Made by a program: the position numbers and the translations under genes. DNA of 64,000 nucleotides. Origin: an uncultured Bacteroidota bacterium (lineage in GTDB: Bacteria > Bacteroidota > Bacteroidia > Bacteroidales > UBA12077). The notes under the pieces were generated by a model, which saw only the letters and a program-made list of their open reading frames with translations, searched no databases and was not told the origin of the DNA. The stretch's first letter is position 1. Each line of letters begins with the position of its first letter. Positions 40,074 through 49,437 of the stretch are shown one piece after another. Where the stretch lies: assembly GCA_913055635.1 (NCBI GenBank), contig CAJXLK010000006.1, positions 59,530-123,529 on the forward strand. The letters are read 5' to 3'.

Positions 40074-42428
40074 CTAAAAGAAATCGCCCTTGCTTTCATT
40101 TTGCGGGTGAAGTTTTTCATACTTGTCGCAGTCCAGGATATAGTCGAAACTGGCGGGCGGCTGGAAAGTATCTTGCTTTGAAACCATAGGTGTAAGGGTG
40201 GAATCGCTGTAGACCTTTTTCATATACCGGGCCCATATGGGCAAAGCCATGTTGGCCCCCTGGCCCAGCCGGATGTTGTTGAAATGGATGCTGCGGTCTT
40301 CACCGCCTACCCAGGCTCCGGAGACCAGGTTGGGGGTAACCCCCATGAACCAGCCGTCCGATTGGTTCTGGGTGGTGCCGGTCTTGCCGCCTATGGCATT
40401 TTTGAGTCCATATTTGTAACGCACCCGGATCCCTGTACCATCTTTGACTACCCCTTTAAGCAGGTTCACCATCAGGTAAGCCGTTTGTTCGCTGATGGCT
40501 TCACTTTGCCTGGGTTTGAAGGTGGCCAGCACATTGCCGTTGCGGTCTTCGATGCGGGTAACGAACATGGGTTTGATATAGACCCCCTTGTTCGCGTAGG
40601 TGCTGTAAGCCCCGACCATTTCATAAAGGGAGATGTCGGAGGTGCCCAAAAAGATCGAGGGCACCGGGTCGATGTAGCTTTCAATGCCCAGCTTGCGCAT
40701 GATATCAATGATGGCCTGGGGGTTGAACTGTTTGACCAGCCAGGCGGAGATCCAGTTCACTGAGTTGGTCAGCCCCCATTTGAGGGTGACCATCTCATAG
40801 TCTTTTTCGGAAGGCCCGGAGTTTTTGGGTGTCCAGGTGGAATCGTTGATGTAGAAGGTGCGTGGTACGTTGGGCACTTTATGGCAGGGTGAATAGCCCT
40901 CCTGCATGGCCAGGGTGTAGAGGAACGGTTTGATGGTCGATCCGATTTGCCGGGCCCCCTGCGTGACGTGGTCATATTTGAAGTATTTGAAATTCGGCCC
41001 GCCCACATAAGCTTTTACATGACCATTCATGGGATTCATCGACATGAAGCCTGCCCTCAGGAAATACTTGTAATAGCGGATCGAATCCATCGGGGTCATC
41101 ACCGTGTCCTTTAAACCATTCCAGGAGAAAACTTTCATCTTATGGGGCTCATGGAATGATTCTTTGATGGAATCCTCGGGCAATCCCTGGCGGTTGAGCA
41201 CATAATAACGATGGGTGCGTTTCATGGCCCGGTTCATGATCCGCCCAACCTCCTCCTGGGAGAGGTCATTGGAGAAGGGCCCGTTGCTGGAGCGCTTTTT
41301 TCGCTCGAAAAAGGTGGGCTGAAGGTCCCGGCCCAGGTGCTCCCTGACCGCCTTTTCCGCATATTGCTGCATTTTGGAGTTGATGGTGGTATATATTTTC
41401 AGCCCATCCCGATAGAGGTCATAATTGGAGCCGTCCGGTTTTTTATGTTTGTTACACCAGCCGTAAAGGGGATTGTTGGCCCAGTTGATCGAGTCTTTCC
41501 GGTAACTTTCATACGTGCCATAATTGGCTTTTTCCGGTTTCTCCCTGGTCAGCAGGGTCCTTATATGAGACCGGAAGTAGGTGGCCGGGCCTACATTGTG
41601 GTCCTGTACTTCATAGCTGATGCCCAGCGGCATGGAAGACAGCGAATCATACTGTGCCTGGCTGAGAAAATCGTATTTGTTCATCTGGTGCAAAACAATG
41701 TTGCGCCGTTGCCTGCTCCTGTCCGGATGAAGCACCGGGCTGTAGCGGGTAGGGGCCTTTAGCAGCCCGATCAGGGTGGCTGCCTCCTCTACCCTTAAGG
41801 AATCGGGATGGGTATTAAAATAAGTCTTGGCCGCCGATTTGATGCCATAGGTCTGTCCTCCGAACGGAACGGTGTTGAGGTACATCACCAGAATCTCTTT
41901 TTTCGTGTAGTTGCGCTCGAGCTTAACGGCCGTAATCCATTCCTTGAATTTGGCCAGCACCAGGTTGGTGGCATAGGCGATTTGGGTGTCGTATGTGGTT
42001 GTATCCCGCGGGAAAAGATTCTTGGCCAGTTGCTGGGTGATGGTGCTGCCACCTCCTGAACTGCGGCCCATTAACAGGGTCTTGAAAAAAACACGGGCCA
42101 GTCCCCGGGCATCAATGCCGGAATGGTCATAAAAACGGATGTCTTCGGTGGCGATCAGGGCATTGACAAGGTTGGAGGAGACTTCTTTGAAGTCCACATA
42201 TGAGCGGTTTTGATAGTAATATTTGCCGAGCAGTTTGCCATCCTCCGAATAAACCTGGCTGGCCAGGTTGTTTTCCGGATTCTCAAGGTCCTCAAAAGTG
42301 GGCATCGGCCCGAAGGCCTCCTGGGAAATCAGCAAAAAAATGACGAACAGCGTTACAAAAGGCAGGGCAAAAAGGGTCCAGAACAATCGAATGTAAAACT
42401 TTTTGCTATAATCAGGCTTCCAGTTCAT
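40074..42428 (-). CDS. Penicillin-binding protein 1A (bifunctional transglycosylase/transpeptidase)
   Basis: A class A PBP of 784 residues that polymerises and cross-links peptidoglycan. One N-terminal membrane helix (about 12-33) is followed by the GT51 domain with the catalytic Glu in LIATEDIRFYDHSGID and the GGSTITQQLAKNLFPR motif. The transpeptidase domain has the nucleophile in GSTIKPF, SVN in LTNSVNWIS and the KTG box in GGKTGTTQNQSDGWF. The active sites look intact. It converges with the ABC ATPase across a 288-base gap without obvious features. Confidence 0.93.
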   Translation of the reverse strand: MNWKPDYSKKFYIRLFWTLFALPFVTLFVIFLLISQEAFGPMPTFEDLENPENNLASQVYSEDGKLLGKYYYQNRSYVDFKEVSSNLVNALIATEDIRFYDHSGIDARGLARVFFKTLLMGRSSGGGSTITQQLAKNLFPRDTTTYDTQIAYATNLVLAKFKEWITAVKLERNYTKKEILVMYLNTVPFGGQTYGIKSAAKTYFNTHPDSLRVEEAATLIGLLKAPTRYSPVLHPDRSRQRRNIVLHQMNKYDFLSQAQYDSLSSMPLGISYEVQDHNVGPATYFRSHIRTLLTREKPEKANYGTYESYRKDSINWANNPLYGWCNKHKKPDGSNYDLYRDGLKIYTTINSKMQQYAEKAVREHLGRDLQPTFFERKKRSSNGPFSNDLSQEEVGRIMNRAMKRTHRYYVLNRQGLPEDSIKESFHEPHKMKVFSWNGLKDTVMTPMDSIRYYKYFLRAGFMSMNPMNGHVKAYVGGPNFKYFKYDHVTQGARQIGSTIKPFLYTLAMQEGYSPCHKVPNVPRTFYINDSTWTPKNSGPSEKDYEMVTLKWGLTNSVNWISAWLVKQFNPQAIIDIMRKLGIESYIDPVPSIFLGTSDISLYEMVGAYSTYANKGVYIKPMFVTRIEDRNGNVLATFKPRQSEAISEQTAYLMVNLLKGVVKDGTGIRVRYKYGLKNAIGGKTGTTQNQSDGWFMGVTPNLVSGAWVGGEDRSIHFNNIRLGQGANMALPIWARYMKKVYSDSTLTPMVSKQDTFQPPASFDYILDCDKYEKLHPQNESKGDFF

Positions 42429-43083
42429 TAGTATAAAAACTTGTTAAAGGTTTTGACTATATTCGAAAAGATGATTGATCATTTATTTTGTAAGTGAACC
42501 AACAATGAACAATTAAATAATGATCTCCCTTACCAGCATTGATTTAATAGAGAAGTTTCATGAATCAAACAACTTTTTAATGAAGGTTTTTCATCCACAT
42601 CGGATTGGACCATGATCTGATCTTATCAGCGATTTCGCCATGGACCCCCCCATGCTTTATACATAGCTATGATGCGTAGGTTTCTGCATGCCGGCTCATC
42701 TGGGAAAAGACGTATTAAAATCTGTAAACCAGCATAGTATTAAAAATTGCTTTGGTGCCATTGATTAACTCATCATAAATCCTGCATGTTTTATGCATTG
42801 CCTTGTTGTTTAACTCCGTGCATGCGGGTTGCATTGTAGGGGGATGTTTTTGCTGAAAATAATAAATTCACCAAAATTTCATTATAGATATATAAAATCA
42901 TTAACTTTGCTCAATTTTATGATTCGGATCACACCAGGCGATCAACGGTGGTTTTGTCAGTTTTAACTGGATCGATTCGATTAATTAAATAATTTTGCAA
43001 TGCCGTAAGGCGTTATAGCGTCAGCGAAATGGCTTCGGCCAAAGCCCTTGTTAGAAATATTGTTAACCGCGAACAGTCTGTAT
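42429..43083. other. Divergent intergenic region between PBP1A and topA
   Basis: An AT-rich 655-base region that must hold both promoters. Two boxes fit the -7 consensus TAnnTTTG: TAACTTTG at 42902-42909 and TAATTTTG at 42990-42997, both rightward towards topA, neither with a clear -33 partner. Two small hairpins (AATGCC-GTAA-GGCGTT at 42999-43014, and GGCTT/AAGCC at 43031-43046) would lie in the topA leader. No small gene was recognised. Confidence 0.4.
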
Positions 43084-45729
43084 ATGGAGGATAACCTAGT
43101 TATCGTTGAGTCACCCGCAAAGGCCAAAACTATAAAAAAATTTTTAGGTAAGAACTATCTTGTTAAATCCAGTTATGGACATATACGAGATCTGGAAAAA
43201 AAGAACTATGGGATTGATATAGACAACGGTTTTCAACCCCAATATGTTATATCGGAGGATAAGAAAGCCGTGGTGAAGGAGTTGAAGGAACTGGCATCCC
43301 GGGCCCGGATGGTTTGGCTGGCCACAGATGAGGACCGGGAAGGGGAGGCCATTGCCTGGCATCTTTATCAGGTATTGGAGTTGACCCCGGAGAAAACGCG
43401 CCGGATTGTTTTCCATGAGATCACCAAAGAAGCCATTGAACAGGCGATCAATCATCCCCGGGATATTGATCGCAATTTGGTTTATGCCCAGCAGGCGCGC
43501 AGGGTTTTGGACCGTTTGGTGGGTTTTGAGCTTTCTCCGGTTCTGTGGCGAAAAGTCAAGCCTTCTCTTTCGGCAGGCCGTGTACAATCGGCTGCGGTAC
43601 GGTTGATTGTAGAGCGGGAGAGGGAGATCATGGATTTCAAACCCAGTTCTGCCTACCGGATACTGGCTGATTTCAACGACGGGAAAAGCCATTTTGGTGC
43701 TGAATTGTCGGATCGGCCGGAGAAGCGTGAAGATGCCCTAAAGGTACTGGAAAACAGCAAGCGCTCAGAATTTACCGTAGCCGATGTTCAGAAAAAGCCT
43801 TCCAAAAAGAACCCGGCGCCCCCTTTTACCACATCCACCCTCCAGCAGGAGGCCAGCCGTAAGTTAGGATTTAGTGTATCACGGACCATGTCGTTGGCCC
43901 AGCGTCTTTATGAAGCCGGTAAGATCACCTATATGCGGACCGATTCGGTCAACCTCTCGAAAGCTGCCCTGGCCTCAGCCAGTGAGGTGGTCAAAAAGGA
44001 ATACGGCGCATCGTATCTCAAGACCCGTCAGTATACCACCAAGGCCAAAGGGGCACAGGAAGCCCACGAGGCGATCCGCCCCACATACATTCAAAATCAA
44101 GAGGTTTCCGGCAATGCTGCCGAAAAAAAGCTGTACGATTTGATCTGGAAGCGTACGGTGGCCTCTCAGATGAGCCCGGCCGAATTTGAAAAGACCCAGG
44201 TTAAGATTGATATTTCACAGGATCCCCACCAATTCATTGCTAAAGGGGAGGTATTAACCTTTGAAGGTTTTTTAAAGGTTTACATGGAATCGACTGATGA
44301 GGAGCAAGAGGAGGAAAGCAAGGGGTGGTTGCCGTCGCTGAAGAAAGGCCAGAAGCTGGATTACCGGTATATTAAAGCCATCCAGCGCTTCAGCCATCAT
44401 CCTCCACGGTATACGGAAGCCAGCCTGGTCAGAAAGCTGGAAGAACTGGGCATCGGCCGTCCCTCTACTTATGCACCCATCATCTCTACCATTCAGGACA
44501 GGGGGTATGTTGTCAAAGACGACCGGCTGGGTACCCCCCGCAATTATGATGAAATCCTTCTTGAAGGGAACCAGCTGAAGGAACAAACCCAGAGCGAGAT
44601 GGCCGGTTCGGAAAAGAACAAACTCTTTCCCAATGACATCGGTATGGTGGTCAATGATTTCCTGCGCAAATACTTCACCGAAGTGGTCAATTACAATTTC
44701 ACGGCCGATGTGGAGAAAGAGTTCGATGAGATTGCCCAGGGCGACAAGGACTGGTCGGAGATGATTGCTCGTTTTTATAAGCCTTTTCATGAGAAGGTGG
44801 AAGAGACCCTTGAAAAGTCGGGCAAAAACACCGGAGAACGGATCCTGGGCCAAGATCCCAAGACCGGCCGGCAGGTTTCGGTAAAGATTGGGCCTTACGG
44901 GCCCATGGTTCAGCTGGGAACCCGGGATGAAGAGCAAAAGCCGCGGTTTGCCAGCCTGCAGAAGGGACAACACATCGAGACGATCACCCTGGAGGAAGCC
45001 CTCAAGCTTTTTCAGCTTCCCCGCAACCTGGGCGAATATGAAGGCCATGAGATGGTCGTTTCGACCGGGCGGTATGGACCTTACGTCAAGCACCGTGGTA
45101 AATATTATTCGCTGAAAAGCCAGGATGATCCCTTTAAAATTACTAAAGACCGCGCCACCGAGTTGATTGAGGAAAAGCGCGAGCGCGATCGCAAACGCAC
45201 CATACAATCCTTTTCTGAGGACAAGGACCTGATCATTTTAAAGGGTCGTTTTGGCCCTTATATCAACTATTCCGACGGCAATTACCGCATTCCCAAGGAT
45301 AAGGATGCCCAGCAGCTGACTCTGGAGGAATGCTACGAAATCATAAGAAACAAAAAAGAAAGGGATAAGAAAAAAGGTGCCAGCAAATCCGGAAGCGGGA
45401 AAAAGACGGCCACCTCAAAGAAAAAGAGTACCCAAAGCAGCAGCAAGAAAACCGCCAAAGGAGGCAGTCAGAAGAAGCAGGCCAGCCAGAACAAGAGCAA
45501 AAGCAGCACCAAGAGCAGCTCCCCAAGTACCAGCAAAAGCAGCAGTAAAAACAGCGGCCGGGGGAAATCGGGCGGAACAAAAAGCGGTTCTTCGAAATCG
45601 GGGACCCGGAAAAAATCTACCTCCGGCAGCACTGCGGGGTCCACTAATTCCGGGAGCAAGGGCGGTGGCAAGGGTTCGGCAAAAAAATCCGCCTCCGGTC
45701 AATCTACCAAGAAAAACAATTCCAAATAA
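43084..45729 (+). CDS. topA: DNA topoisomerase I
   Basis: Type IA topoisomerase that relaxes negative supercoils. The 881-residue product has the TOPRIM start LVIVESPAKAKTIKKFLG, WLATDEDREGEAIAWHL (acidic metal residues), SAGRVQSAAVRLIVERE and the catalytic tyrosine Tyr283 in ITYMRTDSVNLS. C-terminal Toprim_C repeats (about 590-765, e.g. KIGPYGPMVQLG and GRYGPYVKHRGKYY) replace zinc fingers; no CxxC pairs are present. The last 120 residues are almost only Lys, Ser, Gly and Thr, a basic tail likely to bind DNA. ATG at 43084 is chosen over an upstream start. The arginase-like gene follows after 15 bases. Confidence 0.96.
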   Translation: MEDNLVIVESPAKAKTIKKFLGKNYLVKSSYGHIRDLEKKNYGIDIDNGFQPQYVISEDKKAVVKELKELASRARMVWLATDEDREGEAIAWHLYQVLELTPEKTRRIVFHEITKEAIEQAINHPRDIDRNLVYAQQARRVLDRLVGFELSPVLWRKVKPSLSAGRVQSAAVRLIVEREREIMDFKPSSAYRILADFNDGKSHFGAELSDRPEKREDALKVLENSKRSEFTVADVQKKPSKKNPAPPFTTSTLQQEASRKLGFSVSRTMSLAQRLYEAGKITYMRTDSVNLSKAALASASEVVKKEYGASYLKTRQYTTKAKGAQEAHEAIRPTYIQNQEVSGNAAEKKLYDLIWKRTVASQMSPAEFEKTQVKIDISQDPHQFIAKGEVLTFEGFLKVYMESTDEEQEEESKGWLPSLKKGQKLDYRYIKAIQRFSHHPPRYTEASLVRKLEELGIGRPSTYAPIISTIQDRGYVVKDDRLGTPRNYDEILLEGNQLKEQTQSEMAGSEKNKLFPNDIGMVVNDFLRKYFTEVVNYNFTADVEKEFDEIAQGDKDWSEMIARFYKPFHEKVEETLEKSGKNTGERILGQDPKTGRQVSVKIGPYGPMVQLGTRDEEQKPRFASLQKGQHIETITLEEALKLFQLPRNLGEYEGHEMVVSTGRYGPYVKHRGKYYSLKSQDDPFKITKDRATELIEEKRERDRKRTIQSFSEDKDLIILKGRFGPYINYSDGNYRIPKDKDAQQLTLEECYEIIRNKKERDKKKGASKSGSGKKTATSKKKSTQSSSKKTAKGGSQKKQASQNKSKSSTKSSSPSTSKSSSKNSGRGKSGGTKSGSSKSGTRKKSTSGSTAGSTNSGSKGGGKGSAKKSASGQSTKKNNSK

Positions 45730-45744
45730 TTTCGATCTGCACCC

Positions 45745-46860
45745 ATGAACCTGAACGATTATCTTAATCCTTTGGATCCTTCCTTGCATCAGGGGGAGAG
45801 TGGAGAATTTTTGAGGCACCTGCGGGTCAATGCCGATGGCATTAAAGACGGCGCGCTTGAGGAGATTGATTTGGCGTTGGTTGGCCTGCCGGTTTATTTT
45901 GACCAGAGTATAAGGAGCACCCATGCCCCGGATTTGATCCGGCGGGAGTTGTATGATCTGGCTTTTGATTCGCGCCACAGTCCGACCATCATGGATCTGG
46001 GCAATATGAAGAAGGCCGGCAGTGTGCGTGAAACCTTATTTGGCCTGAGTGATGTACTGGTTCATCTGATGGAATCGGGGATTTTTGTATTGTTGTTGGG
46101 CGGGGATAGTCTTTTGAACCTGGCCGTATTGAGAAGCCTTCCCCGGGTATCCCCGGGTGAATTGCATTATGCTTTGGCTGAGCCCTATCTTTCTCTGGCC
46201 GGATATGGGGGGTTTGACATGATTTCAGACGAACGGGTCCAGTTGTATCAGATCGGCGGTCAGGCCCATTACCATACCCAGGAACAAAAGGTATGGACCC
46301 GGAGTTTTGTCCACGAGACCTATCGCCTGGGGAAGCTCCGCGATCATTTGGCCGGTGCGGAGCCTTATTTAAGGGGCGCTGATGGCTTCGGGCTTTCGGT
46401 CAATGTGGTCAAGAATGCCGATGCCCCCGGACAAAATACCGGCTTCCCCAACGGCATGTACGGAGAGGATGTTTGCCAGTTGGCCGGTTATGCCGGGTTG
46501 GCCGATCACCTGAAAATATTTTCGGTGATGGATTATTATCCCCCGCACGATCGCTTGCAGGTAACGGCACGGCTTTTGGCCCAAAGCCTGTGGTACGCCA
46601 TTGAAGGTTTCCGCTCCCGCATCTCGGAAAATCCCTACCAGGATGAGCACTTCAAAAAATTCCTGGTGAACCTGGAAGATCATAGCCTGGTCTTTTACAA
46701 AAGCGAACGCACATCGCGCTGGTGGATGGAGGTGCCAGCCGCTGATTCTGCCGGAAAAACCGTCATTCCTTGCCATTACGCCGATTACCAAACTGCAGCC
46801 CGCCACGAGATCCCTTCCCGATGGCTCAGGGCCTATCAGCAGGTTCACCGGGGTGGCTGA
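45745..46860 (+). CDS. Arginase/formimidoylglutamase-fold protein, metal site lost (pseudoenzyme)
   Basis: A 371-residue protein with the ureohydrolase domain layout (LALVGLPVYFDQS, FVLLLGGDSLLNLAVL) but without the metal ligands. Motif GGDHS is GGDS (119-122); the strand that should carry DAHxD reads LHYALAEPYLSL; and the SxDxDxxDP motif reads SVNVVKNAD (218-226). Arginase, agmatinase or formimidoylglutamase activity is therefore very unlikely. Homologues stand next to type IX secretion genes in many Bacteroidota. Here it lies between topA (15-base gap) and porP-gldKLMN (190-base gap). A structural or regulatory role is inferred; the true function is unknown. Confidence 0.8.
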   Translation: MNLNDYLNPLDPSLHQGESGEFLRHLRVNADGIKDGALEEIDLALVGLPVYFDQSIRSTHAPDLIRRELYDLAFDSRHSPTIMDLGNMKKAGSVRETLFGLSDVLVHLMESGIFVLLLGGDSLLNLAVLRSLPRVSPGELHYALAEPYLSLAGYGGFDMISDERVQLYQIGGQAHYHTQEQKVWTRSFVHETYRLGKLRDHLAGAEPYLRGADGFGLSVNVVKNADAPGQNTGFPNGMYGEDVCQLAGYAGLADHLKIFSVMDYYPPHDRLQVTARLLAQSLWYAIEGFRSRISENPYQDEHFKKFLVNLEDHSLVFYKSERTSRWWMEVPAADSAGKTVIPCHYADYQTAARHEIPSRWLRAYQQVHRGG

Positions 46861-46972
46861 CTAACACCCCCTTATCGGCCATTTGTTGCGGCTGGGCTTA
46901 AAAATTGATTTATATCAGTAACCTTGGCCCCTAAATTCCAGTATAAGTTGCCAGACGTTGTTAACAATTGCT

Positions 46973-47005
46973 GTTGATAAAATTTGTCCAACAAGAATAT
47001 TTTTG
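46973..47005 (+). promoter_or_regulatory. Candidate Bacteroidota promoter for porP-gldKLMN
   Basis: GTTG at 46973-46976 and TATTTTTG at 46998-47005 fit the -33 (TTTG-like) and -7 (TAnnTTTG) elements with a 21-base spacer. They lie 45 bases before the porP-like start, in a 190-base gap after the arginase-fold gene, so the T9SS operon probably has its own promoter. Confidence 0.45.
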
Positions 47006-47050
47006 TTTATTTTACGTTCAGTATTAAAATCGAGGATACATAAGTGTTAT

Positions 47051-47998
47051 ATGAGGGGAGCATCTATTTTAATCTTATTGCTCGGTTTGACCCTACCGTT
47101 ATATGGTCAGCAAGACCCCCAATTCAGCCAGAATATGTTTACCCGGTTGTCGTATAATCCTGCGTATACTGGCAGCCATGGTCAAATATGTGTGACGGCC
47201 CTGCATCGTCAGCAATGGTTTGGATTTGGCGATGGGGCACCGGAAATCAGTGCCTTTAATTTTGACGCCTCTATCTCTCCCTTTGGCATCAAAAGCGGGG
47301 TGGGCCTGTCCATCATTCAGGATCAGATTGGGTTCAACAACAACCTGGGGGCCAATCTTTCCCTGGCCTACCGGTTTGATGCCTGGGACGGTAGCCTCTC
47401 GTTGGGGGTCAATGGCGGGTTGATCAATTATTCGCTGACCCCGCAATGGAAAATCCCTTCAGGGACGGCCATCCATTCTTCCAACGATCCGGCCATCCCC
47501 GATGAAGTGAAAAATAAAATGGCCCTGGATCTGGGCTTTGGGGTGTATTATCACACCGATGCCCTCTATCTCGGGATCTCTTCCACCCATATCAATGAAC
47601 CAACATTTCAGGCTGCTGAAGGAACGGCCCGCCCTACCATTCAAAGAAATTATTACCTGATCTCGGGCTATAACCTGAGTATGGGGGACAGCAAGTTTGA
47701 GTTAAATCCCTCACTATTAATACAGTCGGATGGGACCACTTCACAAATTAGCCTGAATACCCATGTGATGTATAATAAAAAATTCTGGGGGGGCGTTTCT
47801 GTTAGGACAGATCGCACCATCACCGGCATGATCGGAGCCAAACTGTTTGATTGGGTGAAAGTGGGCTATTCCTACGACCTGGGCGTTTCGGCACTCAGTA
47901 AATACCATCAGGGTTCCCACGAAATCATGGTAGGCTTTTGTTTTGATGCCAAAACCGATCAAAGTCCCAAAAAATACAAAAGCATTCGTTTCCTATAA
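47051..47998 (+). CDS. PorP/SprF family type IX secretion outer-membrane protein
   Basis: The 315-residue product has a signal peptide (MRGASILILLLGLTLPLYGQ) followed by the family start QDPQFSQNMFTRLSYNPAYTG. The rest is a run of alternating beta-strands expected for an outer-membrane barrel (e.g. FGIKSGVGLSIIQDQIGFN, AKLFDWVKVGYSYDLGVSAL). PorP anchors C-terminal-domain-bearing cargo or works with the GldK/GldN ring in P. gingivalis; SprF has a matching role for SprB in Flavobacterium. ATG at 47051 is chosen because it starts the signal peptide. gldK follows after 42 bases. Confidence 0.9.
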   Translation: MRGASILILLLGLTLPLYGQQDPQFSQNMFTRLSYNPAYTGSHGQICVTALHRQQWFGFGDGAPEISAFNFDASISPFGIKSGVGLSIIQDQIGFNNNLGANLSLAYRFDAWDGSLSLGVNGGLINYSLTPQWKIPSGTAIHSSNDPAIPDEVKNKMALDLGFGVYYHTDALYLGISSTHINEPTFQAAEGTARPTIQRNYYLISGYNLSMGDSKFELNPSLLIQSDGTTSQISLNTHVMYNKKFWGGVSVRTDRTITGMIGAKLFDWVKVGYSYDLGVSALSKYHQGSHEIMVGFCFDAKTDQSPKKYKSIRFL

Positions 47999-48040
47999 AT
48001 TAAGAAGTTACTGATTATCTAGCAAATAAATCCCGACATT

Positions 48041-49378
48041 ATGAAGAAAGTAGTTTTATTGGTCATTCTGTTCGCCTTTGCGGTAAGTTGCAGCAATCAA
48101 AAGGGAGGTCAATTGGTCGGTGTACAGGGAAGGCAAGACTGGTATGAATCCCAGCCTTATGGAATGGTGTTTGTACCCATGGGGAGTTTTACTATGGGCC
48201 AGAGCGATGAGAGTGCCTCCTGGGCAATGACTACCAAATCCAAGCGTGTTTCGGTAGATGCTTTTTGGATGGATGAGACCGAAATCACCAACAATGAGTA
48301 TCGGCAATTCGTAAAATATGTCAAAGACTCCATCCTTCGCCGAAAATTGGGCCAACAGATTGATGAGTTTCTCATTACTGAAGACCAGTATGGTAATCCG
48401 ATAGATCCCCCCCGGATTAACTGGGAAGCAGAAATTGATCCCACCGATGAAGCCCAGCGGGAGATCATCAATTCCATGTACTATGATCAGCAAGACCGAT
48501 TGTTCGGGCGCAAACAGCTGGATACACGGCAGTTGATGTATACTTATTTTTGGGTCGATTACCAGCAGGCTGCCGAAAGGGCCAATAAATATAACTATGA
48601 TGCCAAGCAATATGAAGGTTCGGTGACCAATACCCAGGGGGAGAGCATGGAGATCAACAGCCGTAAGGCGTTCATAATGAGGGGAAAAGTCAATGTTTAT
48701 CCCGATACCCTCTGCTGGATCCGCGATTTCACCTATTCTTTCAATGAACCCTATACCGATAATTACTTTTCTCATCCAGCCTACGATAATTATCCGGTGG
48801 TCGGTGTAGACTGGGAACAGGCCCGGGCCTTTTCCATCTGGCGAACCAAATATCTCAATGATTATCTCCGCACAGAGGGAGAAGGAGAGGTTCAGGATTA
48901 CCGCCTGCCTACCGAAGCCGAATGGGAATATGCCGCCCGCGGAGGTCTGAATTTGAACCCCTATCCCTGGGGAGGGCCTTATACCCGGAACGAAGAAGGG
49001 TGTTTTATGGCAAATTTTAAACCCATGAGAGGCAATTATGTAGACGATGGTGCGTTAATAACTATGCCGGTTGGTAGTTATTCGCCCAATGATTATGGTT
49101 TATATGATATGGCGGGTAATGTGGCAGAATGGACGGCCAATGCCTTTGACCAATCGGCTTATTTCTTCACCCACGATATGAATCCAAGCTATAAATATCA
49201 GTCCGAGCCGGATGATCCCCCGGCTATGAAGATGAAAGTCATTAAAGGAGGCTCGTGGAAAGATATCGGCTATTACCTCCAAAATGGCACGCGATTGTAT
49301 GAATATAAGGATTCCGCCAAATCCTATATCGGTTTCCGCTGCGTAAGGTCTTATTTGGGTGGTTCTGATCGGCAGTAA
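48041..49378 (+). CDS. gldK: Type IX secretion ring lipoprotein GldK/PorK
   Basis: GldK (PorK) forms, with GldN, the large periplasmic ring under the outer membrane. The 445-residue product has a lipoprotein signal ending FAVSC with Cys17, then a formylglycine-generating-enzyme-like (SUMF1) domain: MVFVPMGSFTMGQSDES, FWMDETEITNNEYRQFV, YPVVGVDWEQARAFSIWR, RLPTEAEWEYAARGG and MAGNVAEWTANA, ending GFRCVRSYLGG. The fold is used structurally here; enzymatic activity is not expected. It is second in the porP-gldK-gldL-gldM-gldN run. Confidence 0.95.
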   Translation: MKKVVLLVILFAFAVSCSNQKGGQLVGVQGRQDWYESQPYGMVFVPMGSFTMGQSDESASWAMTTKSKRVSVDAFWMDETEITNNEYRQFVKYVKDSILRRKLGQQIDEFLITEDQYGNPIDPPRINWEAEIDPTDEAQREIINSMYYDQQDRLFGRKQLDTRQLMYTYFWVDYQQAAERANKYNYDAKQYEGSVTNTQGESMEINSRKAFIMRGKVNVYPDTLCWIRDFTYSFNEPYTDNYFSHPAYDNYPVVGVDWEQARAFSIWRTKYLNDYLRTEGEGEVQDYRLPTEAEWEYAARGGLNLNPYPWGGPYTRNEEGCFMANFKPMRGNYVDDGALITMPVGSYSPNDYGLYDMAGNVAEWTANAFDQSAYFFTHDMNPSYKYQSEPDDPPAMKMKVIKGGSWKDIGYYLQNGTRLYEYKDSAKSYIGFRCVRSYLGGSDRQ

Positions 49379-49437
49379 AAAATAGCTGGATTTACCAAAA
49401 TATTATTAGTGGTAGCCTAAAAAAATGATGATGTCGT

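Noticed and set aside
43004..43083. topA leader hairpins considered as a riboswitch
   Set aside because: Stems are only 5-6 bp and match no riboswitch class that I can recognise.
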